64,000 bases of DNA from positions 38,412-102,411 of the forward strand of contig JAKLIW010000011.1 of assembly GCA_022709425.1 (NCBI GenBank). Direction: 5' to 3'. This DNA is from a bacterium (GTDB lineage: Bacteria; UBP6; UBA1177; JAKLFG01). Under the pieces are notes generated by a model. It was given only the letters and a program-made list of their open reading frames with translations, had not been told where the DNA came from and ran no database searches. Position numbers and translations under genes: made by a program. Positions 45,640 through 55,119 of the stretch are shown in pieces (positions within the stretch are counted from its first letter, which is position 1; the number at the start of each line of letters is the position of its first letter).

Positions 45640-47303
45640 CGCTCCATCGTTTCGACAAATGGGATTGGATCCTGTCGCTTTCGCTTTCGCTCGCCGTCCT
45701 GCTCACCGTCATGTTCACCTCGCACCTCGTGGGCCTGGTTCGTGACGAAGGATTCTACATGCGGACCGCCGAAACGACCGCCGACTACATCCAGTTCTCG
45801 CTCGACAGTATCGGCCGCGGCCAATTCACCGAACCGTTCAGCAAAAAGACGATAACGCGCTACTTCGAGTTCAACAGCGAGCACCCGACCTTCGTCAAGA
45901 ACCTCTTCGGCCTCTCGCATTTTATCTTCCACAAGAAACTGCAGTGGCTTTCGTTCGTCAATTCGATACGGCTGGTGGCGGCACTGTTCGCGGCGGCGAC
46001 CGCCTTCCTCATCTATCTCTTCGGCCGCCTCTTCTTCTCGCGGATGACCGCCGTCGCCGCCCCGCTCCTCTTCTTCACGATGCCGCACATCTTCTTCCAC
46101 AGTCACCTCGCCTGCTTCGATATCCCGATACTTTTCTTCTGGTCGGGGACATTCATCCTCTTTGCGGTCTACCTCGTGAACCGGAGCCGATGGCTGGCCT
46201 TTTTCATCGCCGTTTTTCTCGGCTGCGCGATGGCGACCAAGCATAATGTCTACTTCATCCCGCCGCTTCTGGTGCTTATCTGGCTCGTGATGCACTTCGC
46301 GACCTACCGTTCGCTCGACCCGCGCCATAAAGGGTTCGTCGGGTTCTTCCGCGCCGTGCCGCTTCCCTTCTGGTTCATGCCGGTCGTATCGCTGCCGGTA
46401 TTCTTCATCAGTTGGCCGTGGCTGTGGTACGATACCGTCAAGCGGTTCGGCAACTACCTCGCCTTCCACGCCTACCATGTCCATTATACCAACTACTACT
46501 TCGGTCAGGAACTCTCCAGCCCGCCGTTCCCCTTCTCCTACCCGTGGGGGATGACCTTCTTCACGACGCCCGTGCCGCAGCTCGTCTGCTTCTTCGCGGC
46601 GGTAGCGCTCTTTCTCTTCTGGCTTTTCGGCCGCGGCCGCACACCGGTCGAGCGGCATGTCGGCGCGGTACTCTTGGCGGGCGCTCTGTTCCCGATACTG
46701 CTCATTTCGATGCCCGGCGTCCCGATATTCGGCGGCATCAAACATTTCTTCACCGGTCAACCGATCCTCGTGACGGTGGGACTCGCGGTGGTCCTGAACG
46801 GCACGGCGGAGCTTTCCCGCCGGTGGCCGAAAATAAAGGAACAGACCGCGCAGGGGATCGTCATTGCGGCGGCACTGCTGGCGCTCATCACCCCCAACGC
46901 GAAATTCGTCATGCACGGCGCCGGTTTCTTCAATGCCTTCATCGGCGGGGCGCAAGGGGCGGCCGAGAACTATATGCAACGCAACTTCTGGGGCTACGAC
47001 ATCCTGCCGCTCTGCCGGGTGCTCAACGCCGTCGCGCCGCGCGGTGCAAAGGTTTATGTGATGAGTTATTTCGAAGGACTCAACGGGAATTCGTTCCTCT
47101 ATCTCAAGAAAGAAGGGTTCATCCGGAACGACATTCAGGGGACCAACGAACTGCGCGACGCCGATTTCGCATTTTTTTTCTATGAAAAACAAAATGAAAA
47201 TGTACTATACGACCTGTACCGCGAATTCGGGACCGCCCGACCGTTGGAATTGTCGGAGACCGATTCGGTATATTTCTCGGCGCTCTTCGGGAGAGTGAAG
47301 TGA
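45636..47303 (+). CDS. GT-C glycosyltransferase (GT39/ArnT-like)
   Basis: A 555-aa integral membrane protein with about ten or more hydrophobic helices. The first periplasmic loop has the acidic pair LVRDEGFYMRTAETTADYIQ (catalytic-type Asp-Glu of polyprenyl-phosphate-dependent GT-C enzymes). Helices such as LFFWSGTFILFAVYLVN and HNVYFIPPLLVLIWLVMHF follow, then a soluble C-terminal domain. It likely transfers a sugar from a lipid carrier to a protein or glycolipid; substrate unknown. Overlaps both neighbours by 4 nt. Confidence 0.85.
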   Translation: MTLHRFDKWDWILSLSLSLAVLLTVMFTSHLVGLVRDEGFYMRTAETTADYIQFSLDSIGRGQFTEPFSKKTITRYFEFNSEHPTFVKNLFGLSHFIFHKKLQWLSFVNSIRLVAALFAAATAFLIYLFGRLFFSRMTAVAAPLLFFTMPHIFFHSHLACFDIPILFFWSGTFILFAVYLVNRSRWLAFFIAVFLGCAMATKHNVYFIPPLLVLIWLVMHFATYRSLDPRHKGFVGFFRAVPLPFWFMPVVSLPVFFISWPWLWYDTVKRFGNYLAFHAYHVHYTNYYFGQELSSPPFPFSYPWGMTFFTTPVPQLVCFFAAVALFLFWLFGRGRTPVERHVGAVLLAGALFPILLISMPGVPIFGGIKHFFTGQPILVTVGLAVVLNGTAELSRRWPKIKEQTAQGIVIAAALLALITPNAKFVMHGAGFFNAFIGGAQGAAENYMQRNFWGYDILPLCRVLNAVAPRGAKVYVMSYFEGLNGNSFLYLKKEGFIRNDIQGTNELRDADFAFFFYEKQNENVLYDLYREFGTARPLELSETDSVYFSALFGRVK

Positions 47304-48364
47304 GTTATCTGTTCACCAACCCCCAATTGAAACGGTGGAAGACCCTCTTTTGGATATCCTTCTTTTTGAATGTTGTGCTGGGTGTCGCCCTCTACATAGG
47401 GGATAACGAGAAGCCGCTTCCGGCCGAACACCCCGCCGAACCGGCTCTTGCCCATGCCGAAGCACCCGCGGCCGCCAAAGAGCCTGAAAGACCTGCCGGG
47501 CCGGCAGTCGGCGAAGCCATTCCGGTCTGGCTCACCATCACCGACAACTTTTACAATGCTTTTGCCACCGATCCCGACATCGCCCGGCTGGCGGTGAGGT
47601 TCGATTTTCCGCGGCTTGCCGAGATACTGTCGGTTCATGTCAGTCGCATTCTCATCTGGGATCTCGCCCTCAATCGTGAGGTGATGAAGGGCGATACCCT
47701 TTCGTTCGTCTTCCGGATGATACCGGCCGACGAACTCAAACAGCGCGACGACATGCCCGATTCGCTCGAGGTTCTCGCGGTCAGTTACTTCTCGAACCGC
47801 TACAACAAATTCATCGATCTCTACGCATACCGCCCCGCTTCTGAGAAATATCACAAATACTACTACGGTGATGGCCAAATGAGCGAAAAGCGGATGAAGC
47901 CCCCGCCGATCCGCGAACAGGCTGGCGTCATCACGCTGTTCGACGACCGTCCGCCCAAGCACGAAGGGGTCGATTTCAAGGCGCCGACCGGCACCCCGGT
48001 CTACGCCACCTTCGACGGTCGGGTCACCCGCACCGACTGGCAGGTTCGTTTCAACGGCTATTCGGTCGAGATAACCGCCCGCAACGGCGTCCATACCGCC
48101 AAGTATCTGCACCTCTCCGAACGGTTGGTCGAGCACGGACAGGAGGTTAGGCAGGGCGATGTCATCGCCAAGAGCGGCAACACCGGCAAGGCGTCGCTGC
48201 CGCACCTGCATTATCAGGTGAGCGTCGGGACCAAAGGAAAACTGCTCGACCCATTCAAATATCATGAGACCTACCACGACTATTTGAAGGGGGACGAATT
48301 AAGGAAATTCCAAGAGATGGTCGTAGACTACAAGAAGCTGCTGAAAAAGGTGGTGGATGGGTGA
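47300..48364 (+). CDS. M23 family peptidase (LytM domain), membrane-anchored
   Basis: A 354-aa protein with GTG start overlapping the upstream stop. One N-terminal transmembrane segment (TLFWISFFLNVVLGVALYIG), a Pro/Ala/Glu linker, a middle domain, and a C-terminal LytM domain: HEGVDFKAPTGTPVYATFDG (zinc His and Asp), HTAKYLHLSERLVEHGQEV, and LPHLHYQVSV (HxH). All zinc ligands are present, so it should be an active peptidoglycan endopeptidase in the periplasm. Confidence 0.92.
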   Translation: MSYLFTNPQLKRWKTLFWISFFLNVVLGVALYIGDNEKPLPAEHPAEPALAHAEAPAAAKEPERPAGPAVGEAIPVWLTITDNFYNAFATDPDIARLAVRFDFPRLAEILSVHVSRILIWDLALNREVMKGDTLSFVFRMIPADELKQRDDMPDSLEVLAVSYFSNRYNKFIDLYAYRPASEKYHKYYYGDGQMSEKRMKPPPIREQAGVITLFDDRPPKHEGVDFKAPTGTPVYATFDGRVTRTDWQVRFNGYSVEITARNGVHTAKYLHLSERLVEHGQEVRQGDVIAKSGNTGKASLPHLHYQVSVGTKGKLLDPFKYHETYHDYLKGDELRKFQEMVVDYKKLLKKVVDG

Positions 48365-48383
48365 CAAATGTTTTATAAAAAGG

Positions 48384-48412
48384 TTGACTTTTCGGCCCTA
48401 TACGGCTATTCT
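48384..48412 (+). promoter_or_regulatory. Promoter of the giant coiled-coil gene
   Basis: TTGACT (48384-48389), 17-nt spacer, TATTCT (48407-48412), followed by a leader of about 70 nt to the GTG start. Confidence 0.65.
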
Positions 48413-48485
48413 GCGCGGCGAAGAGGCTAGGAGAATTGAAAACGACGATACATTTTAATGAGATAGGTCACTTATGGAGGGTCTC

Positions 48486-51400
48486 GTGAAAAGATCTGGA
48501 ATCATCGTGGTAACTGTTGTCTTCTTGCTCTCGTCCTTGCTTCTTGCCGAGGACCGGATGATCGTCATGCCGATCGCCGCCAAGAAGTCGGATGAGAAAA
48601 AGATGGCCGACGGGGTCTTTGAGAACTTTTCACTTCTTTTCTCGTCGATAAAGGGTATCTCGGCGGTCGGCTATGACAAAGAGCTGTCCCCCAAGGATGC
48701 CGCCCGTTGTAAAGATGATCTTAAGTGCATGCTGACGGTGGCCAAGGAGGCCGATGCGGCCTACTACCTCCTCAGCAAGATATCGAAGGAGGCGATCGTC
48801 GTCTACCTGATGTCGGGAGCCGGTAAGAAACTTGGCTCCGAGAGCGTGGCATATGATGATGACTCCGATGAAGAAGATGTCGCGGCAAAGATGTTGTCGG
48901 CCGCTAACAAATTGGTCGGCAAATATGCTGGTGGCGACGATTCGGGGAGTTCCTCCGCCTCCAAGACGAGTCGTTCCTCCAACAAGACCGTCTCCTACTC
49001 CGAGGTGAAGGAAGAGATCAAGCGCGGCATGGAATTCTACAAAAAAGGCGATTTCTCGGGAGCGGAGGAGTCCTTCTATCGCGCCGCCAACGACATGAAT
49101 TGTAAATGCAGCCAGAACGAAGACGCCAAGAAGCATTATGAAAATATCGTTAACATCAAGAAAGGCTTGTCGGCCGCCGAGGACTCGGTGAGCGCGCAGG
49201 ATTACGGTAAGGCGGAACGTATTCTCAAAACCATTCTCGAACTCGACGGACAGGTGCGTGACGCCGCCTACAAGCTGATGGTGCTTAAGAAGGACAATGT
49301 TGAGCGGACGATATATCGCAAACCCAATGCCGATGATCTGTCGGCGGTCGATTCGATACACAACCAGTTTAAACGCAAGATAGAAGAGGCGCGCAAGTGG
49401 CGCATCGAGGCGCAGGCCGAAGTCGATAAGTGGATCAACCAGCGCATCAAGGAGCGCGAAGCGTCCACGGCCGAAAAGGAAAAGAAGTTGCAGGAATTCA
49501 TCGCGCTGTCCAAAGAGGCCGAGAAGGGGCTTAAGGAAAAGGTACAGGGGCTCAAGTACCAGTGGGAAAAGGACGATTCGACCCTAGAACAGGATATCGT
49601 GAAACTTGAAAGCCAGATCACGATGATAGAGCAAAAGGAGAAAGGGGTCATCAAAACGACCAACAAGGGCCGCGAAGAGGCGCAACAGAAAGAGCTTGAC
49701 GCGCTCGACAAAAAATATGCCGATATGCGAAAGAAGATGCAGGAGGAAAAGGACTCTTACTATAATAAACAAAAGGAGTGGGAGGAGGTCGAGAGCAAAA
49801 AAGTGACCGCGAAGATAGCGGAACTTGACAAGAAAAAGAAGGAAAAAGAGGATCAGATAAAAGAGGCCGACAAAAAACTGCAGGAGATGAATGACGAGTT
49901 CGACAAAGCCGAACGGGCAAAAATGGGGGAACTCGAGTCGGTCCGCATGAAGAACGAAGACGAGGATCGCAAGTACGCGGTTGAGGTCGAGAAGGATTAC
50001 CAAAAGAAGTTCGACCAGCTCAATAGTCAGCTTGCCAAATACGATCAGGAAGAGTCAAAGAAACAAACCGATATCGCCAAGTTCGACAAGGAGATCGAAG
50101 AATTCATGTCGAAATCGGCCGAAAAGATGGGTAAGTTCCAAGAAGACATCGAGAAGGAACGGACCGCCATCGACACCAAATATAACGCCGACAAGACGCA
50201 GGTTCAACAGAAGGCCGAAAAGGAATATCAGGCTAAACTCACCGAACTGACGACTAAAAAACAGACGCTTGAGGCGGCCGTCGCAAAACATGGTGACGAG
50301 ACCGAACAGATGAAGATAAAAAAGGAAGAGGATCTCGCCAAGGCGCAGGAGGCGAAGCTTCAGGAACTTGAGAAGCGCCTCACTAAAGCGGAAGGCGATC
50401 TGGCGAAGCTCGATCAGGAGTACGAGAGCAAGATGGCGCAGATCCAGACCGCCATCGCGAAGGCTTCCGATGCCGAAGAGGCCGAGAAGAACGCCAAAGA
50501 GAACGAACTTCGACAGAAGAATGAATCGGCTCTTCAGAATGCGGCATCGTTTGACGAGAAGATCGAGAGAGAAAAGGCTTCGGGCGAAGAGATAAAGGCT
50601 CGCGTTGATGACGAATATGCCCAGAAGATGGCAAAGATCGACGAAGAGATCAACATCGAAAAAAACAAGCTTGTCGATGCGACCGAGAACCTCAAGGCCA
50701 ACTGGGGCGAGATCGTCAACAAGGAAATAGAGAAACTGGTGGCGCAAGAAACGGCATTGGCGGGTGATCTTGACCAGAAGAAAGCGCGCAAGGCCGAAAT
50801 AGATGCGAAGTATGACGCGAAGAAGGCGGAAGAGATGAACAAGCTCGAGGAACAGTCGGGCGGCATAGAGAATAAGTACGCCGAACGTCTTTCCAAGGTC
50901 GAGGAACAGGTTCAGAAAGAGGCCGATGCCGAGCGGGTGCGTCTGCAGGCTGAACTCGATAAACAGGCTCAGGCGAACGCCACACAGGAAGAAGAGTTCG
51001 GAAAGAACCTTGGCAAACTTGGGCAGGAAGAATCGACCATCGCGCGCGGGTTCGATGAGCAGATCGAGAAGCTGAACCGCGATCTAGCGGAGATAGACGA
51101 AAAGTACGCGAAGCAGATGCAGCCCTACAATGTCGATTCGATCGTCGAACAGATGAATCAAGAGATCGCCGAGCTCGACAACAAAAAGGTTGAAGAGGTC
51201 AATAAAATACAGGAACTTCTCGACGCCATCCGCGTCGCGAAGACCAACGAGATACAGTCTTTCCAAGATAAAAAGGCGGAACTCAAGGGCAACAAGCCGG
51301 AACTGTCGAAGGCGGAGCGCGAACATCAGGCGAATCTGCGCAAGATAGAGATGGACGAAGCGTCGCTTGATCGCAAGCTCAAGTTCACCGAAGAATCGGC

Positions 51401-53624
51401 CAATCGCAACATTCAGATGAAAAAATCGGGCTATGAACGTCAGATCGCCGGCAACAAGGAGAAGCTCGATAAGTTTGAGGCGTCGAAGGCTAAAGAGACC
51501 ATCGACAGCCGCAAGAAGATAAAGATTCTTGAGGGAGATAAGGCCAAAGCGCTGGCGGTACACCAAAAGAAGGTGAACGAAGCGGTCAAGGCGCAAAAGG
51601 CCGAAACGGCCAAGAAAGAAAAGGCGCTCAAGGCGGGTGCGGCCGACATTAACAAAAAAGTCGCTGCGATACTTGCGTCGGTTAAACAGCGTCAGGCGGC
51701 GGTGCAGGGCGAGAAGGCGGCCGAACTGAAAGCCATCAAAGAGCAGAAGGCGGCGATGGCCGGCAAGATAGAGGGTGAATCAAAAGCCGAGAAAGGCAAA
51801 GTTTCCGCCGAGATCGCCGAGATCGATAAAAAGATAAAGGATGCCCGGAAATCGATAAAGGATTGGGAAAAGCGGAGCAAATCCGTCGACAAGGCAAAAC
51901 TAGAAGAGACCCGCAAACCGTTCGCCGCGAAGATAGCCTCACTCGAGGGGCAGAAAAAGGCCCTTGGTGCTGAGAAGGCTGCGAAAATGAAGGGTGTCGA
52001 AGATGTCGCCAAACAGAAGGTCGCCGATCTGCAGAAGCAAAAAGATGCGGCAGGAGGTCAGACCAAGGGCTTTGATGCGATGCTCAAGGCCGAGTTGAAA
52101 AAGATATCTGAGAAATACGCCGTACAGAAATCCGCTTTGCAGGGCGAGGAGAAAAAACTTGCCGGGGAGAAGGCGGCGAAAGCGGCGGCGCTCGCCAAAG
52201 AAAAAGCGATCGTCACCAAGGAAAAGGCGGTGCTCGAGAAGGATTTCGCCAAGATCATCAAAAAAGAGGTCGGCGCGATGGCGGCCGGTCGTGCGGCCGA
52301 GCTCAAGAAGCTCAAGGGCGAGCTTGCCGCGGTGACCAAACAGTTGGAGAAGCACGAGGCGGCCAAGGAGGAGATCCTCATGAACGCCCTCATGGCGATA
52401 GACACCGCCTACGAGACCAAATCGAGCGAACTCGACATGAAGCTCGGTACCGAGAACAAGCGTTTGCAGGACGAGAACAAAAAATTCGACAAGGAAAAGA
52501 AGGGCCAGAAGGCAGTCGCCGAGAAGGCATACAAGGCGTTCCTCGCCGAAAAAGATCGTTTCAAGAAGAGCATCGACAAGTCGGTTCTCGACGCCCAGAA
52601 GGAGCGTGACGGCAAAATCGCCGACCGCAAGAAGAAACGCGACGACGAATACAAGAAATGGGAACAGGACAAAGAGAGTCGCAAAAAAGCGTTCGAGGGG
52701 CGCACGGCGAGTACCCGCCAGAAGATCGCCGACCTGAACAAAGAGGTAGAGAAGGTCGTGAACGATATTGCGGTCATCAATGCCGATTGGGCAAAGAAAC
52801 TTGATGACACCAAGGTCAAGAATCAGGCCGAAGGACAGAAAAAGGAAAAGGCGTGGAGCGAGCGGCAACAGAAGGAAACCGCTGCTTTCGACGAGGACAA
52901 GAAGAAGGTCGTTGATAAGTACGAGCAGATGGAGATCAAGGAAAAGAACGATCGCGAGAAACAGAAACAGGTCTTGCTCGTCCAACGCGACAAGTTGCTT
53001 GCTGAAAAGGATAAGCGCAAGGAAAAACGGCAAGGCATCCTTCAGAAAGAGAAGGAATCTTGGGAGACCAAACAGGCCAAGATGAAAAATGACGAGCAGA
53101 AGTTGCGGGAAGATCTCGATAGGCTCAAGGCCAAGCGCGAAGAAGAAGCGGCGAAGGACAAAGAAGATGCGCGCAAGAAGAAGGCCGGCGTTGAGACCGA
53201 ATATCAGAAAAGACTCGACAAAATATCGGAAGAAGAGTTGAAGGTCATCCAATCACGCTACAAAGATGCCTACAAGGTCGAGTCGAAACGCGATCTCGAA
53301 CTTACTGCGGCGACACAGAAGATAGAGGCTCTTCTTGCCGAGGTCTTGTCAAAGAATGGATTGACGAAGCTTAACGACAACGATCTTGCCACGGCGCGTG
53401 ACCTGTTCGTGCAGGCGCTTTACCTGAACAAGGGTGATAAAACCGCGAAGGAAGGGCTCAATGCCCTTAACTCCAAGGCCAAGGCGATTTATTGGGAGGC
53501 TTTCGGCATCAAGGAATCGGATAAGTCGAAGGCGAAGAAGATGTTGCAGCAGCTTCTCAAGAGTCTACTCGCAACCGACGAATATTTCCTGAAATCGCGG
53601 GCGTTGCTCGAAGAAATCAAGTAA
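48486..53624 (+). CDS. Giant exported coiled-coil protein
   Basis: A 1,712-aa protein from the GTG at 48486 (GGAGGGTCTC directly before it). Signal peptide IIVVTVVFLLSSLLLA. Residues about 23-130 form an alpha/beta domain resembling periplasmic stress-type or CsgG-like N-domains (DRMIVMPIAAKKSDEKKMAD). TPR-like helices follow (VKEEIKRGMEFYKKGDFSGA). About residues 280-1590 are almost uninterrupted charged coiled coil with many Lys/Glu/Ala/Gln heptads. The C-terminus is TPR-like (LATARDLFVQALYLNKGDKT). A very long periplasmic rod or filament is likely; no named family. Confidence 0.88.
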   Translation: MKRSGIIVVTVVFLLSSLLLAEDRMIVMPIAAKKSDEKKMADGVFENFSLLFSSIKGISAVGYDKELSPKDAARCKDDLKCMLTVAKEADAAYYLLSKISKEAIVVYLMSGAGKKLGSESVAYDDDSDEEDVAAKMLSAANKLVGKYAGGDDSGSSSASKTSRSSNKTVSYSEVKEEIKRGMEFYKKGDFSGAEESFYRAANDMNCKCSQNEDAKKHYENIVNIKKGLSAAEDSVSAQDYGKAERILKTILELDGQVRDAAYKLMVLKKDNVERTIYRKPNADDLSAVDSIHNQFKRKIEEARKWRIEAQAEVDKWINQRIKEREASTAEKEKKLQEFIALSKEAEKGLKEKVQGLKYQWEKDDSTLEQDIVKLESQITMIEQKEKGVIKTTNKGREEAQQKELDALDKKYADMRKKMQEEKDSYYNKQKEWEEVESKKVTAKIAELDKKKKEKEDQIKEADKKLQEMNDEFDKAERAKMGELESVRMKNEDEDRKYAVEVEKDYQKKFDQLNSQLAKYDQEESKKQTDIAKFDKEIEEFMSKSAEKMGKFQEDIEKERTAIDTKYNADKTQVQQKAEKEYQAKLTELTTKKQTLEAAVAKHGDETEQMKIKKEEDLAKAQEAKLQELEKRLTKAEGDLAKLDQEYESKMAQIQTAIAKASDAEEAEKNAKENELRQKNESALQNAASFDEKIEREKASGEEIKARVDDEYAQKMAKIDEEINIEKNKLVDATENLKANWGEIVNKEIEKLVAQETALAGDLDQKKARKAEIDAKYDAKKAEEMNKLEEQSGGIENKYAERLSKVEEQVQKEADAERVRLQAELDKQAQANATQEEEFGKNLGKLGQEESTIARGFDEQIEKLNRDLAEIDEKYAKQMQPYNVDSIVEQMNQEIAELDNKKVEEVNKIQELLDAIRVAKTNEIQSFQDKKAELKGNKPELSKAEREHQANLRKIEMDEASLDRKLKFTEESANRNIQMKKSGYERQIAGNKEKLDKFEASKAKETIDSRKKIKILEGDKAKALAVHQKKVNEAVKAQKAETAKKEKALKAGAADINKKVAAILASVKQRQAAVQGEKAAELKAIKEQKAAMAGKIEGESKAEKGKVSAEIAEIDKKIKDARKSIKDWEKRSKSVDKAKLEETRKPFAAKIASLEGQKKALGAEKAAKMKGVEDVAKQKVADLQKQKDAAGGQTKGFDAMLKAELKKISEKYAVQKSALQGEEKKLAGEKAAKAAALAKEKAIVTKEKAVLEKDFAKIIKKEVGAMAAGRAAELKKLKGELAAVTKQLEKHEAAKEEILMNALMAIDTAYETKSSELDMKLGTENKRLQDENKKFDKEKKGQKAVAEKAYKAFLAEKDRFKKSIDKSVLDAQKERDGKIADRKKKRDDEYKKWEQDKESRKKAFEGRTASTRQKIADLNKEVEKVVNDIAVINADWAKKLDDTKVKNQAEGQKKEKAWSERQQKETAAFDEDKKKVVDKYEQMEIKEKNDREKQKQVLLVQRDKLLAEKDKRKEKRQGILQKEKESWETKQAKMKNDEQKLREDLDRLKAKREEEAAKDKEDARKKKAGVETEYQKRLDKISEEELKVIQSRYKDAYKVESKRDLELTAATQKIEALLAEVLSKNGLTKLNDNDLATARDLFVQALYLNKGDKTAKEGLNALNSKAKAIYWEAFGIKESDKSKAKKMLQQLLKSLLATDEYFLKSRALLEEIK

Positions 53625-53630
53625 TACTTC

Positions 53631-54470
53631 ATGAGCCGTATTCTCGCAAGGGGAGCACTGTCAGTGCTCCCCTTACTTTTTTGTGCTCATCTTGCGGCGG
53701 CGGTGAAAACGCCCGCCGATTTGTACCGCGTCTTCTATCTGCCGCTTTCCGAGGCAACGCTGTGGCTGGCCAAGGACAAAGGTGCCACAGAGAAAGATCT
53801 TTTTCTGGCGCGCCATCATTTGCCGCTCAAAGGCCGCGGGACCGTCACGGCGGTGCCGGTGACGGTGACGAAAAGCTATGCCGGTGGGCAGGAGTATTTT
53901 CATCTCTATCTGGATGTCGCGCAGAAAAGTTCTTATGTCTGGTCCGTCGGCGGCATCGCGAAAGGGACCGTAACGGTCAACGGGGAGAAGAAAGGGGCCG
54001 TAACACTGCCCGGTCCGGCCGATCACGCGAAGATTGAGGTGACACTCGCGCCGGGGGTCTATGCCTTCCTGTTCACCATAGAGAAGCGTCAGGAGGGGAT
54101 GCCGCTGATCTTTCTGTCTGACAAGCCGCTCGCCTTTTCAACGCGCGGGTTCTCTCAATCATTCTCTTCATCGGTCCGGGTGACGGCGCGGCCTGCCTCC
54201 GACGGCGATATAATGGCCGGTCTGTACCGTGGTTCGTGCTTTCCCGCGCCGAACGACGATGATAAAGACCGTGCGATGTGGCAAGCGGCGTTCGGAACAC
54301 CGGGAACCGACTTCGTGTACGACGAAAAGCAACCGCTCATTGTGCTGTTACGGAACGTCCGGCACGAAAGGGCAAAGACGGCTCTCGCGCGGGCTGGTTT
54401 CGATGAGGCGATGCTGACATGGTGGCAGGAATTCTTCGCAAAAAGAGAGGTGTGTGCCTATGAAGAATGA
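53631..54470 (+). CDS. Secreted protein of unknown function (start uncertain)
   Basis: A 279-aa protein. From the ATG at 53631 the N-terminus (MSRILARGALSVLPLLFCAH then LAAA) is a convincing signal peptide, but it is encoded by the terminator hairpin and lacks a good ribosome-binding site. A GTG at 53703 would give a cytoplasmic version. The mature part is beta-rich (KGTVTVNGEKKGAVTLPGPA; VYAFLFTIEKRQEGMPLIFL) with a helical C-terminus. No family recognised. Overlaps the next gene by 11 nt. Confidence 0.75.
   Translation: MSRILARGALSVLPLLFCAHLAAAVKTPADLYRVFYLPLSEATLWLAKDKGATEKDLFLARHHLPLKGRGTVTAVPVTVTKSYAGGQEYFHLYLDVAQKSSYVWSVGGIAKGTVTVNGEKKGAVTLPGPADHAKIEVTLAPGVYAFLFTIEKRQEGMPLIFLSDKPLAFSTRGFSQSFSSSVRVTARPASDGDIMAGLYRGSCFPAPNDDDKDRAMWQAAFGTPGTDFVYDEKQPLIVLLRNVRHERAKTALARAGFDEAMLTWWQEFFAKREVCAYEE
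53648..53682 (+). terminator. Rho-independent terminator inside the start of the next gene
   Basis: A perfect 27-nt palindrome AAGGGGAGCACTG-T-CAGTGCTCCCCTT (53648-53674) followed by ACTTTTTT (53675-53682). Stem strength and T-run are textbook. It lies 24 nt after the giant gene stop, but within codons 6-18 of the downstream reading frame, so either it attenuates that gene or that gene starts later. Confidence 0.8.
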
Positions 54471-55119
54471 TCGTCCGATGCTGATCGTTGGGGGGGTGTT
54501 GTTCGTCTCGCTGGCGATAGCCGTTACAGCGCTCGTGATGGCGCTTCGTGGATCTCAAATTCCATCCATGGTCGAGCTTGGCGATTTGCGCGATCGCATG
54601 GATGCGTTGGAGGCGGAGCTGGATACGTTGCGGGCGCAAGGACCCGACGGGGGGGCAAAGGTAAAAGATGTGTTCTCGGCCGCGGCGATGGAAGAGCAGA
54701 TGCGGAAGCTCCGCAATGAAATAGATGAACTGAAAAGCGGCGGCGGCGGCCAGAGTGCGGTCCTCGCGATACAGGATAAACAGGAGCGTATCCTGAAGGA
54801 TGCCAACAAGTCCTACTTCAGGCAATGGAAAGACATGCTCGATGCGAATCTTGCGCAGAATGGATTCGATGAAGAGGCGCGTCAACCGATAGTCGCCGGT
54901 TACTCCAAGCTACTGGAGGAACTTGAGCAGGCCGAAATGCGTTGGTTTCGCGGAGAGATCGACTGGGATCGCGCAATGGATGAAGTGAAAACACATTCGA
55001 TAGAGTTCTATGATACGATCGAACGAAGTTCTGACACCGATACGGCGCGGCGCGTTATCGACATCGCCTTCCCGACGCCGGAGATGAAAAAATTCTTCTT
55101 TTCGGGGAGCGGTCAGTAG
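54460..55119 (+). CDS. Membrane-anchored coiled-coil protein
   Basis: A 219-aa protein with one N-terminal transmembrane helix (MLIVGGVLFVSLAIAVTALV), then a coiled coil (ELGDLRDRMDALEAELDTLR; MEEQMRKLRNEIDELKSG) and a helical C-terminal domain. Start set at the ATG at 54460 behind GAGAGGTGTGTGCCT. It probably works with the two upstream exported proteins. Its end overlaps the convergent signalling gene by 7 nt. Confidence 0.75.
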   Translation: MKNDRPMLIVGGVLFVSLAIAVTALVMALRGSQIPSMVELGDLRDRMDALEAELDTLRAQGPDGGAKVKDVFSAAAMEEQMRKLRNEIDELKSGGGGQSAVLAIQDKQERILKDANKSYFRQWKDMLDANLAQNGFDEEARQPIVAGYSKLLEELEQAEMRWFRGEIDWDRAMDEVKTHSIEFYDTIERSSDTDTARRVIDIAFPTPEMKKFFFSGSGQ

